Shown: positions 1-8,096, counted from the stretch's first letter. The stretch: 17,259 nt of DNA from BOG-1112 sp964635325 (GCA_964635325.1 CAZWOL010000057.1:1-17259), one strand, 5' to 3'. The notes: a model not told the origin generated them from the letters alone. Program-made: numbers and translations.

Positions 1-16
1 GCTATATGTTTGGCTT

Positions 17-181
17 TTAGGAATTTGAGTAAAGCTTACTAAGCAAGGCTATATAATAGGTCACTTTTTCTAAAAAGTGTAATTTGAAAGACGACAATCG
101 AAAAAAACTTTCCCACTCGATGCCTTCTAGATCAGCATCGTTTTCACAATAGCTCTTATTGGCAGATGAATTTCTGGGCAT
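17..181 (-). CDS. Doubtful small ORF, 54 aa, unknown
   Basis: An uninterrupted ATG-to-TAA frame of 54 codons begins 14 nt after the stop of the secreted protein gene at 196-1494, on the same strand, so it could be a co-transcribed small protein. The translation starts MPRNSSANKSYCEND, ends SKLYSNS, and has a mildly hydrophobic stretch LEKVTYYIALLSKLY. No signal peptide or known motif is visible. There is no clear Shine-Dalgarno before the ATG, only ACGG about 13 nt upstream, so chance is quite possible. An 8-bp AT-rich palindrome (62-79) lies inside it. Confidence 0.2.
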   Translation of the reverse strand: MPRNSSANKSYCENDADLEGIEWESFFRLSSFKLHFLEKVTYYIALLSKLYSNS

Positions 182-195
182 GATTTTTCAGACCG

Positions 196-1494
196 TCATA
201 GTTGGAAAAAATGATTGGAGAGCAATGATTTCAATCGCTCGGGAGTCCTAGCTTTTTGATCATGCAAAAATACTTGCTGTTCAAAATCATCGCGCAAATT
301 ACGAGCTGAAAAAATAACGAAGGCAAGATTACTACTAGACAGAAGTCTTGCAACGTTATTAGCGATGGATTGCGAGCTAGATACAAGCTTGAATGCATCT
401 TCAACCGCTCCGTTGGACACAGCAACATTCGACACATAAAACGAACGGACTCTCATATCATTCTGTTGCATGAACCTTTGAATGCTTGTCATCGTATCTT
501 GATTTCCCACATCGGCTTGGCCTATAAACATTCTTCCGTTAAGCACGATTCTTCGAACCCAATTATACGTTTCTTGATATCCAAGTACGCTCCCCTCCCT
601 TTGCAAGGATTCGAGAAATCGTGGAATAACAGAATACTCTAGTCGCTCGTACTGTAATTGTTCAAACTCTCTTCTTTGCGAATCAGAGACTGGTTTCTTT
701 TTAATTGCTTCTAGAAAGTTAGCAACACGTCCCCTAATCTCAACGGATCCCATCTGTGGATTTTCATTAATCAAATACGCTGCGGTAGATTGTGCGAAAA
801 ATACTTCTCTGTTGTCACGAAGGGTCTGAATAACTCTTGAAGCAAATTCTGCTACGCTTTGAGATTCTTCTATAATTTCTCGGACTTTTTTCATGAAGAA
901 TACGACTTCGGAGCTAAGATCTAGAAAAATCAAATTTTGGGTTCCACGATCAAGAAAATCAAAGCCTCCGAGAGCAGATACTGAAATAGCAGTATTGCCA
1001 CTACTGTTTTCAAGTTGATGTACTGCATTTGCTTGGTAGTTTTGAAAGGGTATTTCGTTTGTAGTAACAAAGACGTGTGGAGCATTTGCAATATATCTTG
1101 ATCTTCCTAAAGGAAGCCGATCCCACTCCTCTTGCAGAGACAAACTACATCTACAAATCGGTGTATCTTTGAAATCTGGTGAAGGTGGAGGTGAATAGGA
1201 TGTTGCTAGTGAATCTCCGAATTGTTGCGCTTCCGGCCTGTTATGAGCCATATCTTTTGGCACGGAGCCGATTTTTAGATTCTTAGCGATCCTAGGTAGC
1301 TTTATGACGAAAATCCCTACCGCTGCAGCTACGTAAAGCTCCGGAATTTGGATAATTTCTCCCAAGCTTGCTTGGATTTTTTGAAAGAGACTTGGCTCCT
1401 TCATCTTATTTTGAGCCTGGATATTGATGCTTAAACTGAGCATCAATACGATTGCAATGCGTGCTATGGTGCTGGTTTGTTTGCGTAAAAACAT
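196..1494 (-). CDS. Secreted or inner-membrane-anchored protein of unknown function, 432 aa
   Basis: The start is the ATG at 1494, preceded 7 nt upstream by an AAAAGG Shine-Dalgarno; the TTG two codons further out is less likely. Residues 1-28 form a signal peptide (RK-rich start, hydrophobic core IARIAIVLMLSLSI, then IQAQ), so the product is exported. A second weakly hydrophobic stretch (YVAAAVGIFVIKL, about 53-65) may anchor it in the membrane. A short Cys pair (CRC) and a proline-rich piece follow near 110-118. The C-terminal half contains NGRMFIGQADVGN and then VRSFYVSNVAV. This faintly recalls a bacterial methyltransferase-like family with an fYlSNVE motif, but the resemblance is partial and from memory. 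It is followed by no recognised gene and preceded by another secreted orphan, 203 nt away on the same strand. I cannot name a function. Confidence 0.8.
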   Translation of the reverse strand: MFLRKQTSTIARIAIVLMLSLSINIQAQNKMKEPSLFQKIQASLGEIIQIPELYVAAAVGIFVIKLPRIAKNLKIGSVPKDMAHNRPEAQQFGDSLATSYSPPPSPDFKDTPICRCSLSLQEEWDRLPLGRSRYIANAPHVFVTTNEIPFQNYQANAVHQLENSSGNTAISVSALGGFDFLDRGTQNLIFLDLSSEVVFFMKKVREIIEESQSVAEFASRVIQTLRDNREVFFAQSTAAYLINENPQMGSVEIRGRVANFLEAIKKKPVSDSQRREFEQLQYERLEYSVIPRFLESLQREGSVLGYQETYNWVRRIVLNGRMFIGQADVGNQDTMTSIQRFMQQNDMRVRSFYVSNVAVSNGAVEDAFKLVSSSQSIANNVARLLSSSNLAFVIFSARNLRDDFEQQVFLHDQKARTPERLKSLLSNHFFQL

Positions 1495-1610
1495 GTACAA
1501 GCCTTTTCTTTACGGAGATCTAAGCTTTTATAATTTTTAAATGAAATCTAAGCTGCAATTATCATAAATTTTGGCAAGGACCAAGGATTTTTTATTTGAA
1601 CATTGCTGCA

Positions 1611-1660
1611 AGTGGAGGATCAAGGGGTCACCTGCTTAGCCAATTTCTAAGATGAGATTA
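1611..1660 (-). repeat. Decayed remnant of the dispersed palindromic repeat
   Basis: In the 202-bp gap between the two secreted genes, positions 1628-1642 (TCACCTGCTTAGCCA) match exactly the hairpin part of the full repeat copy at 3365-3379, and the flanks still resemble it (GGATCAAGGGG before, TCTAAGATGAGA after). The other arm is lost. It lies about 40-85 bp downstream of the stop of the gene at 1697-2599, the same 3' position the full copies occupy. Apart from this remnant I see nothing in the gap. Confidence 0.55.
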
Positions 1661-1696
1661 GATATGCAGGGATCAATAGTCCAAAGAACTCGACTA

Positions 1697-2599
1697 TTAT
1701 TTTTCGTTTGCACAATGCAGAACAAGGTAAGCAACAAAAGCTAGAAGACTTGAAGAATATTGTATTGGCATCAGGCTAACCTCACCATCACGCTGTACGG
1801 GACGAGTTGCCAATTGGTTGGATGCAGCTTGTCCTTGTTGTGAGATGCTGGCTGATGGATTAGACCAATGTAAGTCTAAATCCCTAGTAAGTATAGTTCT
1901 CGCTACATCAATATCGGAACGTTGCTCTGCAGAAGATCCGGATCCATAGCGCAACGCATACTCCTCATCCATATTATTGCCATTGAGGTGCCGAATGTTG
2001 GCAAACAGTGACATGATTTCTGGATCCTCATTGAGACCAGCCAAGTTGATGACCTCACGCATACGGAGCAAAAACAAAGTTTGCTGTGCTCCAGGAGCCT
2101 CTGTAAAGATTTCAGCGTTGATCGTTTGTGCAATACGGAGAACCTCTCTACGGAGTTGCGACTCAGAAATCACTGCACCCTGAACTGTCTGAATAGTATC
2201 TTGAATCGTTTGGTGCTCATCCAAAACTGTCTGCAAAGACCGAATAGCAAGTCGAGGAAAAGAAGGAGTCCTCGAATATTCCAATGCTAAAACAAGCTCC
2301 ATCAGAGTCTGATCACTTGCTCTAACAATCTGATTGAAATTTTCAAAAAGTTGAACAGAGGCTTGACCTACAGCTAAAGTGATGGAGTCACCGAATGCAT
2401 CTATAGGTTCCACACGACCTATTGTAGTATGTGCGCGAACTCTTAGGACTTGAAAGATCACTCCAAGATCTAAGACTAGAGCTGCAGCACGTTGAATCTT
2501 ATTAGCTTGTCTTTGATTATCCTCCTTAACAGCATGGGCTGGCAAGGAGCTCAGTGAGCCTATCAGACTTAAGCACAACATGATTTTCTTAAATGACAT
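1697..2599 (-). CDS. Secreted protein of unknown function, 300 aa
   Basis: ATG at 2599 with an AGAGGA Shine-Dalgarno 4 nt upstream. The first 23 residues are a classic signal peptide (MSFKKIMLCLSLIGSLSSLPAHA, with cleavage after AHA), so the product is exported. The mature part is mainly predicted helix: VEPIDAFGDSITLAVGQASVQLF, then LMELVLALEYS, then a Gln/Glu-rich helical run, and FLLRMREVINLAGL. It has a polar low-complexity segment near 220-265 and ends in a hydrophobic stretch (SSLLAFVAYLVLHCANEK) that could be a C-terminal membrane anchor. There are only two cysteines, both in hydrophobic segments. I recognise no family. It shares general architecture with the next gene on the same strand (signal peptide, helical, similar size), and both contain a FGDS tetrapeptide. 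That is too little to call them paralogs. Confidence 0.8.
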   Translation of the reverse strand: MSFKKIMLCLSLIGSLSSLPAHAVKEDNQRQANKIQRAAALVLDLGVIFQVLRVRAHTTIGRVEPIDAFGDSITLAVGQASVQLFENFNQIVRASDQTLMELVLALEYSRTPSFPRLAIRSLQTVLDEHQTIQDTIQTVQGAVISESQLRREVLRIAQTINAEIFTEAPGAQQTLFLLRMREVINLAGLNEDPEIMSLFANIRHLNGNNMDEEYALRYGSGSSAEQRSDIDVARTILTRDLDLHWSNPSASISQQGQAASNQLATRPVQRDGEVSLMPIQYSSSLLAFVAYLVLHCANEK

Positions 2600-2715
2600 A
2601 CGATCCTCTACTCAATAAATAAAACTTGAAATATTTGCATTGTTTCGTAGCAAATCAATCTAAGATTCACAAGACAAATTTCTTTGATGAAACAGAAGAA
2701 AGGCTGCTTAAAGGA

Positions 2716-3294
2716 TTAGGGAAAGAGGAGCTGAGTAGTCCACTCATTGTTTTTCTTGCGAGTGAACAGTTGACGCTCATGCAAACGATAGTCTCCTTTG
2801 CTCCAAAATTCTATCGTTTCAGGACACACACGAAAGCCTCCCCAATAAGGAGGACGAGGTACGTCTTTATTTGCGTAACGCTCTTCTGCTTCAGTCACTC
2901 GACGTTGCAAATCCACCATACTCGCAAGTGGTGCTGACTGCTCCGAAGCCCATGCTCCAAGCTGGCTTATACGCAAACGCGTTGCAAAATACGCATCCGC
3001 TTCAGCATCACTGACACGTTCCACCTTGCCCTCTATACGAATCTGTCGGTCGATGAGCGTCCAGTAGAACCCGAGTGCAACATGTTGGTTGTGAGCAATC
3101 TCTTGACCCTTACGACTCGTCATGTTGGTGTAAAAAACGAAACCACGCTCGTCGACACCCTTGAGTAGAACTATGCGTACCGAGGGTTTGTGATCTGCAG
3201 ATAGAGTTGCAAGACTCATCGCAGTCGGTTCTTTTTCACCATGATCTTCTGCAGATGCTAGCCACTCTTTGAACTTTAGGATGGGATCTTCCAT
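2716..3294 (-). CDS. pdxH: Pyridoxamine/pyridoxine 5'-phosphate oxidase
   Basis: FMN-dependent oxidase that converts pyridoxine or pyridoxamine 5'-phosphate to pyridoxal 5'-phosphate, the last step of vitamin B6 synthesis and salvage; cytosolic, normally a dimer. The 192-aa product carries the family's ordered motifs: EPTAMSLAT (22-30), RIVLLK for FMN phosphate (40-45), FYTNMTSRKG (54-63), RQIRIEGKVERVS (83-95), SQLGAWASEQS (110-120), WGGFRVCPETIEFW (151-164), and RLHER (170-174), which includes the substrate-binding Arg and His. The usual FWQG is FWSKG here. It lacks the 15-25 residue N-terminal extension of the E. coli enzyme but is complete over the fold. The ATG at 3294 has AAAGGA 6 nt upstream. 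It stands apart from the pdh genes, separated from pdhC by a repeat copy, so is probably transcribed alone. Confidence 0.96.
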   Translation of the reverse strand: MEDPILKFKEWLASAEDHGEKEPTAMSLATLSADHKPSVRIVLLKGVDERGFVFYTNMTSRKGQEIAHNQHVALGFYWTLIDRQIRIEGKVERVSDAEADAYFATRLRISQLGAWASEQSAPLASMVDLQRRVTEAEERYANKDVPRPPYWGGFRVCPETIEFWSKGDYRLHERQLFTRKKNNEWTTQLLFP

Positions 3295-3337
3295 AGTATT
3301 CCTTTCGTTTTGCCGCTACCACGAACGCCCCGCCACC

Positions 3338-3476
3338 ACGAACGCAACGCAGTGAGCCGAGGGATCACCTGCTTAGCCAGGTGATCTTACATCGAAGAGG
3401 ACTCTCCGTCGAAGCTTTTACAAAGCTCAATGTAGACGATCCCTCGGCTTCGTGCTTCGCACTCCGCTCGGGATGA
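3338..3476 (-). repeat. Dispersed palindromic repeat, copy 1
   Basis: Fills most of the 208-bp gap between pdhC and pdxH. On the minus strand it reads in the same order as the copies at 10634-10760 and 16605-16733: CCCGAG..., then CTACATTGAGCT, a CTTCGACGG centre, TTCGATGT, CTGGCTAAGCAGG, GATCCCTCGG. Several nested palindromes are visible. A 12-bp perfect terminal pair AGCCGAGGGATC (3355-3366) matches its complement at 3438-3449. A 9-bp perfect hairpin is formed by GATCACCTG (3363-3371) and 3378-3386 with a 6-nt loop. A 6-bp hairpin AGCTTT/AAAGCT lies around 3412-3426. It begins 27 bp downstream of the pdhC stop, so the transcript could fold it as a 3' stabiliser or terminator. The direct repeat ACCACGAACGC occurs at 3318-3328 and 3335-3345. 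Confidence 0.85.
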
Positions 3477-3502
3477 GACGGAGCGTTTGCTACAGTCAAG
3501 AG

Positions 3503-4759
3503 CTAGCTAAGCATTGTAAGGGGATTTTCGAGATAGGCAATCAGGGTCTCGAGGAATTTAGCACCGACCATACCATCGACGACACGATGGTCACAGGAGA
3601 GGGTCATCTTCACACGATGCTGTGCAATGATAGAGCCATCTTCAGCAACATGCGGAACGCGCTGCGTCTGCCCGACTGCGAGTATGCAAGCCTGTGGTGG
3701 GTTGATGATTGCAGTGAACTGTTCGACCTTCGTCATACCTAGGTTGGAGATCGTGAAGGTCCCACCAGTGTATTCTTCAGGTTTGAGCTCACCTTTTTTG
3801 GCACGCTCACCCAACTCTTTGGTACGTTTTGCGATTTCACGAACACCCATGCTATCGGAATCAAAGAGCACCGGTGTCACGAGTCCACTTGGCAACGCAA
3901 CTGCAAAACAAATATGCACCGCACCAAACTGCACTATACAATCCTCTTGCCATGAGGCGTTGACCTCAGGATGCTGGCGCAGAGCTTTGGAAGTGACCAT
4001 GAGTAGAAGATCATTGATGCTCACTTTGGGAACACGACCTTCGCGTACATCTTTGCCGGCATTCAAATCCTCACGCCACGCAAGCATCTTTTCCATATTC
4101 GCAGAGACGGTCAGATAAAAATGTGGAGCTTCGTTCTTTGCTGCGAGCAGACGCTTTGCAATGGTCTTACGCATTTGCGAATGCGGAACCTTCTTATCCC
4201 CCTGCTGAACTCGACTGCGCAGCGGAGCACTCGAACTTTGCGAACTCGCTTCACTCACATCACGCGCAATGATGCGACCCGCAGTACCACTCCCCTTCAA
4301 GAAATGCAGATCCACACCAGCGTCTTTAGCCATTTTCTTTGCAAGCGGAGACGCTTTGATACGTTCGGAGGAACGAGATCCCTGTGCTTTATGTTCTACG
4401 CTTTTTTCTTCAGCAGACGCTTCTTTCTTATCTTGCTTCGGTGCTGCTTCAGCCTTTGCATGCGTGTTGGATGAAGATGATGACGAACCTTTCATCAGTT
4501 GATTCAGATCAAACGACTCACCCTTAACACCATACACAGCAATGGGTTGCTTAAGTTTTGCAGATTGCCCTTCAGGAACCAAGATCTTCAGCAGAGTCCC
4601 CTCATAAGGGCTTGCATACTCCACTGTTGCTTTGTCGGTTTCGATTGCAAGCAGAGGGTCACCTTCTTCAAAGTGCTCACCTTCTTTTTTTAGCCACGAA
4701 CCAATACCACCTTCTTCCATGGTATCGCTCAGTTTAGGCATCGTGATTAGACTGGCCAT
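3503..4759 (-). CDS. pdhC: Pyruvate dehydrogenase E2, dihydrolipoamide acetyltransferase
   Basis: E2 core of the pyruvate dehydrogenase complex: it carries acetyl groups on lipoate and transfers them to CoA. The 418-aa protein has one N-terminal lipoyl domain (1-80) with the lipoylated lysine in ETDKATVEY (Lys43), a Ser/Ala/Lys/Glu linker (about 90-130) and an E1/E3-binding domain (about 133-172: ASPLAKKMAKDAGVDL...GTAGRIIARDV). A flexible hinge follows, then the acyltransferase domain from about 190 with the active-site DHRVVDG (390-396, His391). One lipoyl domain and this linker are typical of mitochondrial, alphaproteobacterial and chlamydial-type E2. ATG at 4759 follows the pdhB stop by 11 nt. 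Its Shine-Dalgarno (GAGAGGTGAT) starts inside the pdhB TGA, indicating coupled translation. No E3 gene (lpdA) is in the window. Confidence 0.96.
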   Translation of the reverse strand: MASLITMPKLSDTMEEGGIGSWLKKEGEHFEEGDPLLAIETDKATVEYASPYEGTLLKILVPEGQSAKLKQPIAVYGVKGESFDLNQLMKGSSSSSSNTHAKAEAAPKQDKKEASAEEKSVEHKAQGSRSSERIKASPLAKKMAKDAGVDLHFLKGSGTAGRIIARDVSEASSQSSSAPLRSRVQQGDKKVPHSQMRKTIAKRLLAAKNEAPHFYLTVSANMEKMLAWREDLNAGKDVREGRVPKVSINDLLLMVTSKALRQHPEVNASWQEDCIVQFGAVHICFAVALPSGLVTPVLFDSDSMGVREIAKRTKELGERAKKGELKPEEYTGGTFTISNLGMTKVEQFTAIINPPQACILAVGQTQRVPHVAEDGSIIAQHRVKMTLSCDHRVVDGMVGAKFLETLIAYLENPLTMLS

Positions 4760-4770
4760 AAGATCACCTC

Positions 4771-5751
4771 TCAGTCGCGGTACGTAACGCGTTTAACAGC
4801 TTCTACAATTTTTTCTACGCTCGGCAGAACCAGATGTTCCAAGTTGTCTGCATAAGGAACCGGTACAGGCTCTTGGCTCACACGCAAGACTGGAGAATCG
4901 AGATCATCGAAACATTCTTCTTGGATGCGCGCTACAATCTGCGTGCCTACGGATGCAAAGGGCCAGTTCTCTTCGACGATCACAGCACAGTGCGTTTTGC
5001 GGATCGATGCAAATACACATTCTTCATCCATCGGAACCAAGGTACGAAGGTCTATAAACTCACAGCTGATACCTTGCTCTGCAAGAACTTTGACAGCTTC
5101 CATCGCTGTGTGAGAGATTTTGCCCCAACTGATGACGGTGACATCGCTCCCTTCTTGGCGCACGATCGCTTTGCCGATCGGAACCAAGTGCTCACCTTCG
5201 GGGACCTCACCCTTCATTGCATACATCATTTCACTTTCGAGAAAGATGACAGGGTTGTTGTCACGTATTGCAGATTTGAGCAAGCCTTTGCCATCTGCTG
5301 GAGTAGCAACTGAAATGATTTTCAAACCAGGAACGTTCGTTAGCATCGGTTCAACATTTTGGGAATGCTGTGCACCGAGCATATGTGCTGCACCGTTGGG
5401 TCCACGGAATACAATCGGTATAGGAAATTGTCCACCCGACATGTAATTCATTTTTGCAGCATGATTGATGATCTGGTCAAAGGCTTGTATACCGAAGTTC
5501 CATGTCATCATCTCGATAATAGGACGCAGACCTGTCATCGCAGCACCGACACCGAGACCAGCAAAACCACCTTCGGAGATCGGAGCATCGATAACACGTT
5601 CCGGACCAAAAGTCTTGAGTAGGCCCTTCGATACTTTGTAGGCACCATCGTATTCTGCAACTTCTTCACCCATCAGAAAAATCGATGGGTCTCGCTCCAT
5701 CTCTTCGGCCATCGCCTCGCCAAGAGCTTCACGGAAAGTGAGTGTTTTCAT
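4771..5751 (-). CDS. pdhB: Pyruvate dehydrogenase E1 component, beta subunit
   Basis: Beta chain of the heterotetrameric thiamine-diphosphate-dependent E1 that decarboxylates pyruvate and acetylates E2. The 326-aa product starts MKTLTFREAL at the ATG whose last two bases are shared with the pdhA stop (ATGA overlap). GGAGAGG lies 7 nt upstream; the extra 13 codons available upstream overlap pdhA and look unrelated to the family. Visible family features are FLMGEEVAEYDGAYKVSKGL (26-45), the thiamine-contacting Glu in APISEGGFAG (Glu60), FRGPNGAAHMLGAQHSQ with the catalytic-region His129, and IRDNNPVIFLESE. The transketolase C-terminal domain with VISWGK and VIVEENW follows. The sequence is of the mitochondrial/alphaproteobacterial type and close to full length. 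Confidence 0.96.
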   Translation of the reverse strand: MKTLTFREALGEAMAEEMERDPSIFLMGEEVAEYDGAYKVSKGLLKTFGPERVIDAPISEGGFAGLGVGAAMTGLRPIIEMMTWNFGIQAFDQIINHAAKMNYMSGGQFPIPIVFRGPNGAAHMLGAQHSQNVEPMLTNVPGLKIISVATPADGKGLLKSAIRDNNPVIFLESEMMYAMKGEVPEGEHLVPIGKAIVRQEGSDVTVISWGKISHTAMEAVKVLAEQGISCEFIDLRTLVPMDEECVFASIRKTHCAVIVEENWPFASVGTQIVARIQEECFDDLDSPVLRVSQEPVPVPYADNLEHLVLPSVEKIVEAVKRVTYRD

Positions 5752-6770
5752 CGTTCGACCTCTCCATCCTCTGCAAACACATGTTTCCAAGCCTCGTCAT
5801 CATTTGGAATCGCAGATTCATCTGCAAAACTTTCAGCAGCTTGCGTGCGTTCACGTGCTTCTTTGTCCCATTCTTTGAGCTTAGCCTCGTCTGCATAACC
5901 CGCTTTCAAGAGCTCGTCTTTCAATTGAACGATCGGATCGATCTGCATGAATTTGTCGACTTCGTCTTTAGTACGGTAGTTGCCTGGATCCGAAACCGAG
6001 TGCCCTTTATAGCGATAGGTTTTAACCTCGAGCAAGTAGGGCGCCTTGTCTTTGCGCATCGTCTCGATAATCGGCAGCATGTGTTCGTAGCAGGTCAAAG
6101 CGTTCATCCCATCAACCATCGAATGTTTCATATCGAAGGCCAATGCACGTTTGTGCAGATGGTCGACACTCGTTGTGCGTCGTATCGCTGTTCCCATTCC
6201 GTACTGATTATTTTCTATCAAAAAGAGCACGGGTAACTTCCAGGTTGCAGCCATGTTCATGGCTTCGAAAACCTGACCCTGATTCATTGCGGCATCACCG
6301 AGCAAGCAAGCTACAACAGCATCTTCATGGTTGTACTTGATTTTGAAGGCAGCACCCGTTGCGAGTGGAGCCTGTCCACCCACAATCCCGTGCCCACCAA
6401 GAAAGCGATGCTTGTTGCTAAACATGTGCATCGAACCACCCTTGCCTCGTGCACAACCAGTGACCTTACCAAAGAGTTCGGCCATCACCGCACCCTCGGA
6501 AATACCCTTAGCGATCGCAACTGTATGGGAACGATAACCGGAGATCATGTAGTCTTCGGGTTTGAGAGCATACTGCAGAGCCACACAAATGGCTTCTTGT
6601 CCAATATGAAGGTGACAGAAGCCGGAAAATTTTTGTTGTGTATAAGCAAGATTGACTCGCTCTTCAAAGCGACGGTAAAAAACCATGTCGCGATAGAACT
6701 GGACCATGAGATTGCGGTCAATAGCCGTCGAATGACCGGTCTTTTTCTCTTTGTCTTTCGGAGCACGCAT
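5748..6770 (-). CDS. pdhA: Pyruvate dehydrogenase E1 component, alpha subunit
   Basis: Alpha chain of E1, providing the thiamine-diphosphate site. I choose the ATG at 6770 (product 340 aa, MRAPKDKEKK) because AGAGGTGA sits 6 nt upstream. The frame stays open to 6914 but that part overlaps fabF out of frame, and the ATG at 6788 has no Shine-Dalgarno. Family features are FYRRFEERV (31-39), HLHIGQEA (53-60), SGYRSHTVAIAKG (77-89), CARGKGGSMHMF (106-117) and GGHGIVGGQAPLATGAA. The ThDP motif is GDA (158-160) ... NN (187-188), with GDAAMNQGQ in place of the commoner GDGAANQGQ. YRYKGHSVSDPGNYRTKDEV is the phosphorylation-loop region in mitochondrial E1, also conserved in bacteria. It begins 20 nt after fabF and overlaps pdhB by 4 nt, so the genes are almost certainly one operon. 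Confidence 0.96.
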   Translation of the reverse strand: MRAPKDKEKKTGHSTAIDRNLMVQFYRDMVFYRRFEERVNLAYTQQKFSGFCHLHIGQEAICVALQYALKPEDYMISGYRSHTVAIAKGISEGAVMAELFGKVTGCARGKGGSMHMFSNKHRFLGGHGIVGGQAPLATGAAFKIKYNHEDAVVACLLGDAAMNQGQVFEAMNMAATWKLPVLFLIENNQYGMGTAIRRTTSVDHLHKRALAFDMKHSMVDGMNALTCYEHMLPIIETMRKDKAPYLLEVKTYRYKGHSVSDPGNYRTKDEVDKFMQIDPIVQLKDELLKAGYADEAKLKEWDKEARERTQAAESFADESAIPNDDEAWKHVFAEDGEVER

Positions 6771-6790
6771 CGTTGTCACCTCTAACATTT

Positions 6791-8029
6791 TTAGGAATGT
6801 CCCACTTGCTTCATCACGATGCAACCGTTGGTTCCACCGAAACCGAAGGAATTCGAAATACCCACGTGAATAGGAGCCTTCCGAGCTTTCTTCGGAATAT
6901 AGTCGAGCGGGCACTCTTCACCCGGCTCTTCCAAATTCGCTGTTGGGGGCATAATTTGCTCTTCTATAGCTTTTGCTAAAAACACAGCTTCGATCCCCCC
7001 TGCTGCGCCTAAGCAATGCCCTGTAACACCCTTGGTAGATGAGATTGCTAGTTTCTTAGCATGCTCACCAAATACCGTCATGATAGCTTCCGACTCACAC
7101 ATATCGTTGTAGTGCGTCGATGTTCCGTGAGCGTTGATATAATCAACCGCTGTAGGAGGCAAACCTGCAGACTTCAATGCTGCTGCCATACATCGAGCGG
7201 CTCCCTCTCCGTGTGGAGACGGTGTGGTGATGTGATGTGCATCTGCAGACATTCCAAAACCACAAACCTCTGCATAGATTTTAGCCCCCCGTGCTTTGGC
7301 ATGTTCGTACTCTTCAAGAACCAAAAGACCGGAGCCCTCACCAATGACGAAGCCATCTCGATCCTTATCGAAAGGTCGTGACGCAATTTTAGGGTTCTCG
7401 TTATTTCGACTTAGGGCCTTCATGTTCCCAAAACCATAAACACCGAGTTCACAGATAGCTGCCTCACTGCCCCCACAGAGCATAACATCTGCAATTCCAT
7501 GGGAAATAAACATAAAACCTTCGCCCACAGCATGGGTACCACTGGTGCAGGCTGTGGTTGGACAAATGTTTGGACCTTTCAGGTTATGGTTTGTTGCAAC
7601 GATGCCAGCAGCCATATTGGTGATGACGTAAGGAATGAAGAAGGGGCTTACTTTCTTGGAACCACCTTGGAACATGCCTATAGATGTTGCACTTAAATTG
7701 TCGATCGCACCAATACCAACACCAATCGCACAACCGTAGCGTGTGGTATCCGCACTGAGATCGAGCTTCGAATCTTCGATAGCTTCTTTAGCAGCAGCGA
7801 TTGCAAATTGGATAAAACGCGTTGTTTTACGTATATCTTTTGCATCCATATAAAGTGCGGGATCAAAACCTTTGACCTCGGCAGCAAATTTCGTCGAATA
7901 GGCCGAGGCATCAAATAAAGTGATCGTATCCGCACCAGATTTGCCCTCCAATGCGTTTTTCCACGATTCGGCTACGTTTAAACCAACCGGGGAGACCATT
8001 CCTAAACCGGTCACGACGACTCTTCGCAT
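6791..8029 (-). CDS. fabF: 3-oxoacyl-[acyl-carrier-protein] synthase II
   Basis: Condensing enzyme (KAS II) that elongates acyl-ACP with malonyl-ACP in type II fatty-acid synthesis. The 412-aa protein is full length and begins with the family start RRVVVTGLGMVSPVG. It has the nucleophile in TTACTSGTHAVG (Cys161), the two catalytic histidines in NAHGTST (His301) and STKGVTGH (Lys333, His338), and the glycine-rich end NSFGFGGTNG. ATG at 8029 has GGAG 8 nt upstream. It precedes pdhA by 20 nt on the same strand. fabF is more often beside acpP or fabG; neither is here. Placing it in front of the pyruvate dehydrogenase genes suggests acetyl-CoA supply and fatty-acid elongation are expressed together. 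Confidence 0.96.
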   Translation of the reverse strand: MRRVVVTGLGMVSPVGLNVAESWKNALEGKSGADTITLFDASAYSTKFAAEVKGFDPALYMDAKDIRKTTRFIQFAIAAAKEAIEDSKLDLSADTTRYGCAIGVGIGAIDNLSATSIGMFQGGSKKVSPFFIPYVITNMAAGIVATNHNLKGPNICPTTACTSGTHAVGEGFMFISHGIADVMLCGGSEAAICELGVYGFGNMKALSRNNENPKIASRPFDKDRDGFVIGEGSGLLVLEEYEHAKARGAKIYAEVCGFGMSADAHHITTPSPHGEGAARCMAAALKSAGLPPTAVDYINAHGTSTHYNDMCESEAIMTVFGEHAKKLAISSTKGVTGHCLGAAGGIEAVFLAKAIEEQIMPPTANLEEPGEECPLDYIPKKARKAPIHVGISNSFGFGGTNGCIVMKQVGHS

Positions 8030-8096
8030 ATTTTTTCTCCGTCTCTTGGGAATAAAGATAATTCGCTAGGGCTTGCTACTTTTAAAGGATTTTTCG

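Noticed and set aside
62..79. AT-rich palindrome CACTTTTT/AAAAAGTG as a terminator
   Set aside because: Stem is AT-rich with a loop of 2-4 nt and no following T-run on either strand that would make it convincing.
2626..2937. Plus-strand frame of 103 codons
   Set aside because: It overlaps the well-supported pdxH on the other strand, has no signal of a family, and low-quality composition.
3503..3512. pdhC stop region (CTAGCTAAGCA) resembling the TAGCTAAGCAGG word of the repeat
   Set aside because: Only about 10 bases match, and the element proper ends 27 bp away; coincidence cannot be excluded.
3627..4118. Long plus-strand frame opposite pdhC
   Set aside because: Antisense to a clear, motif-complete E2 gene; a by-product of its codon use.
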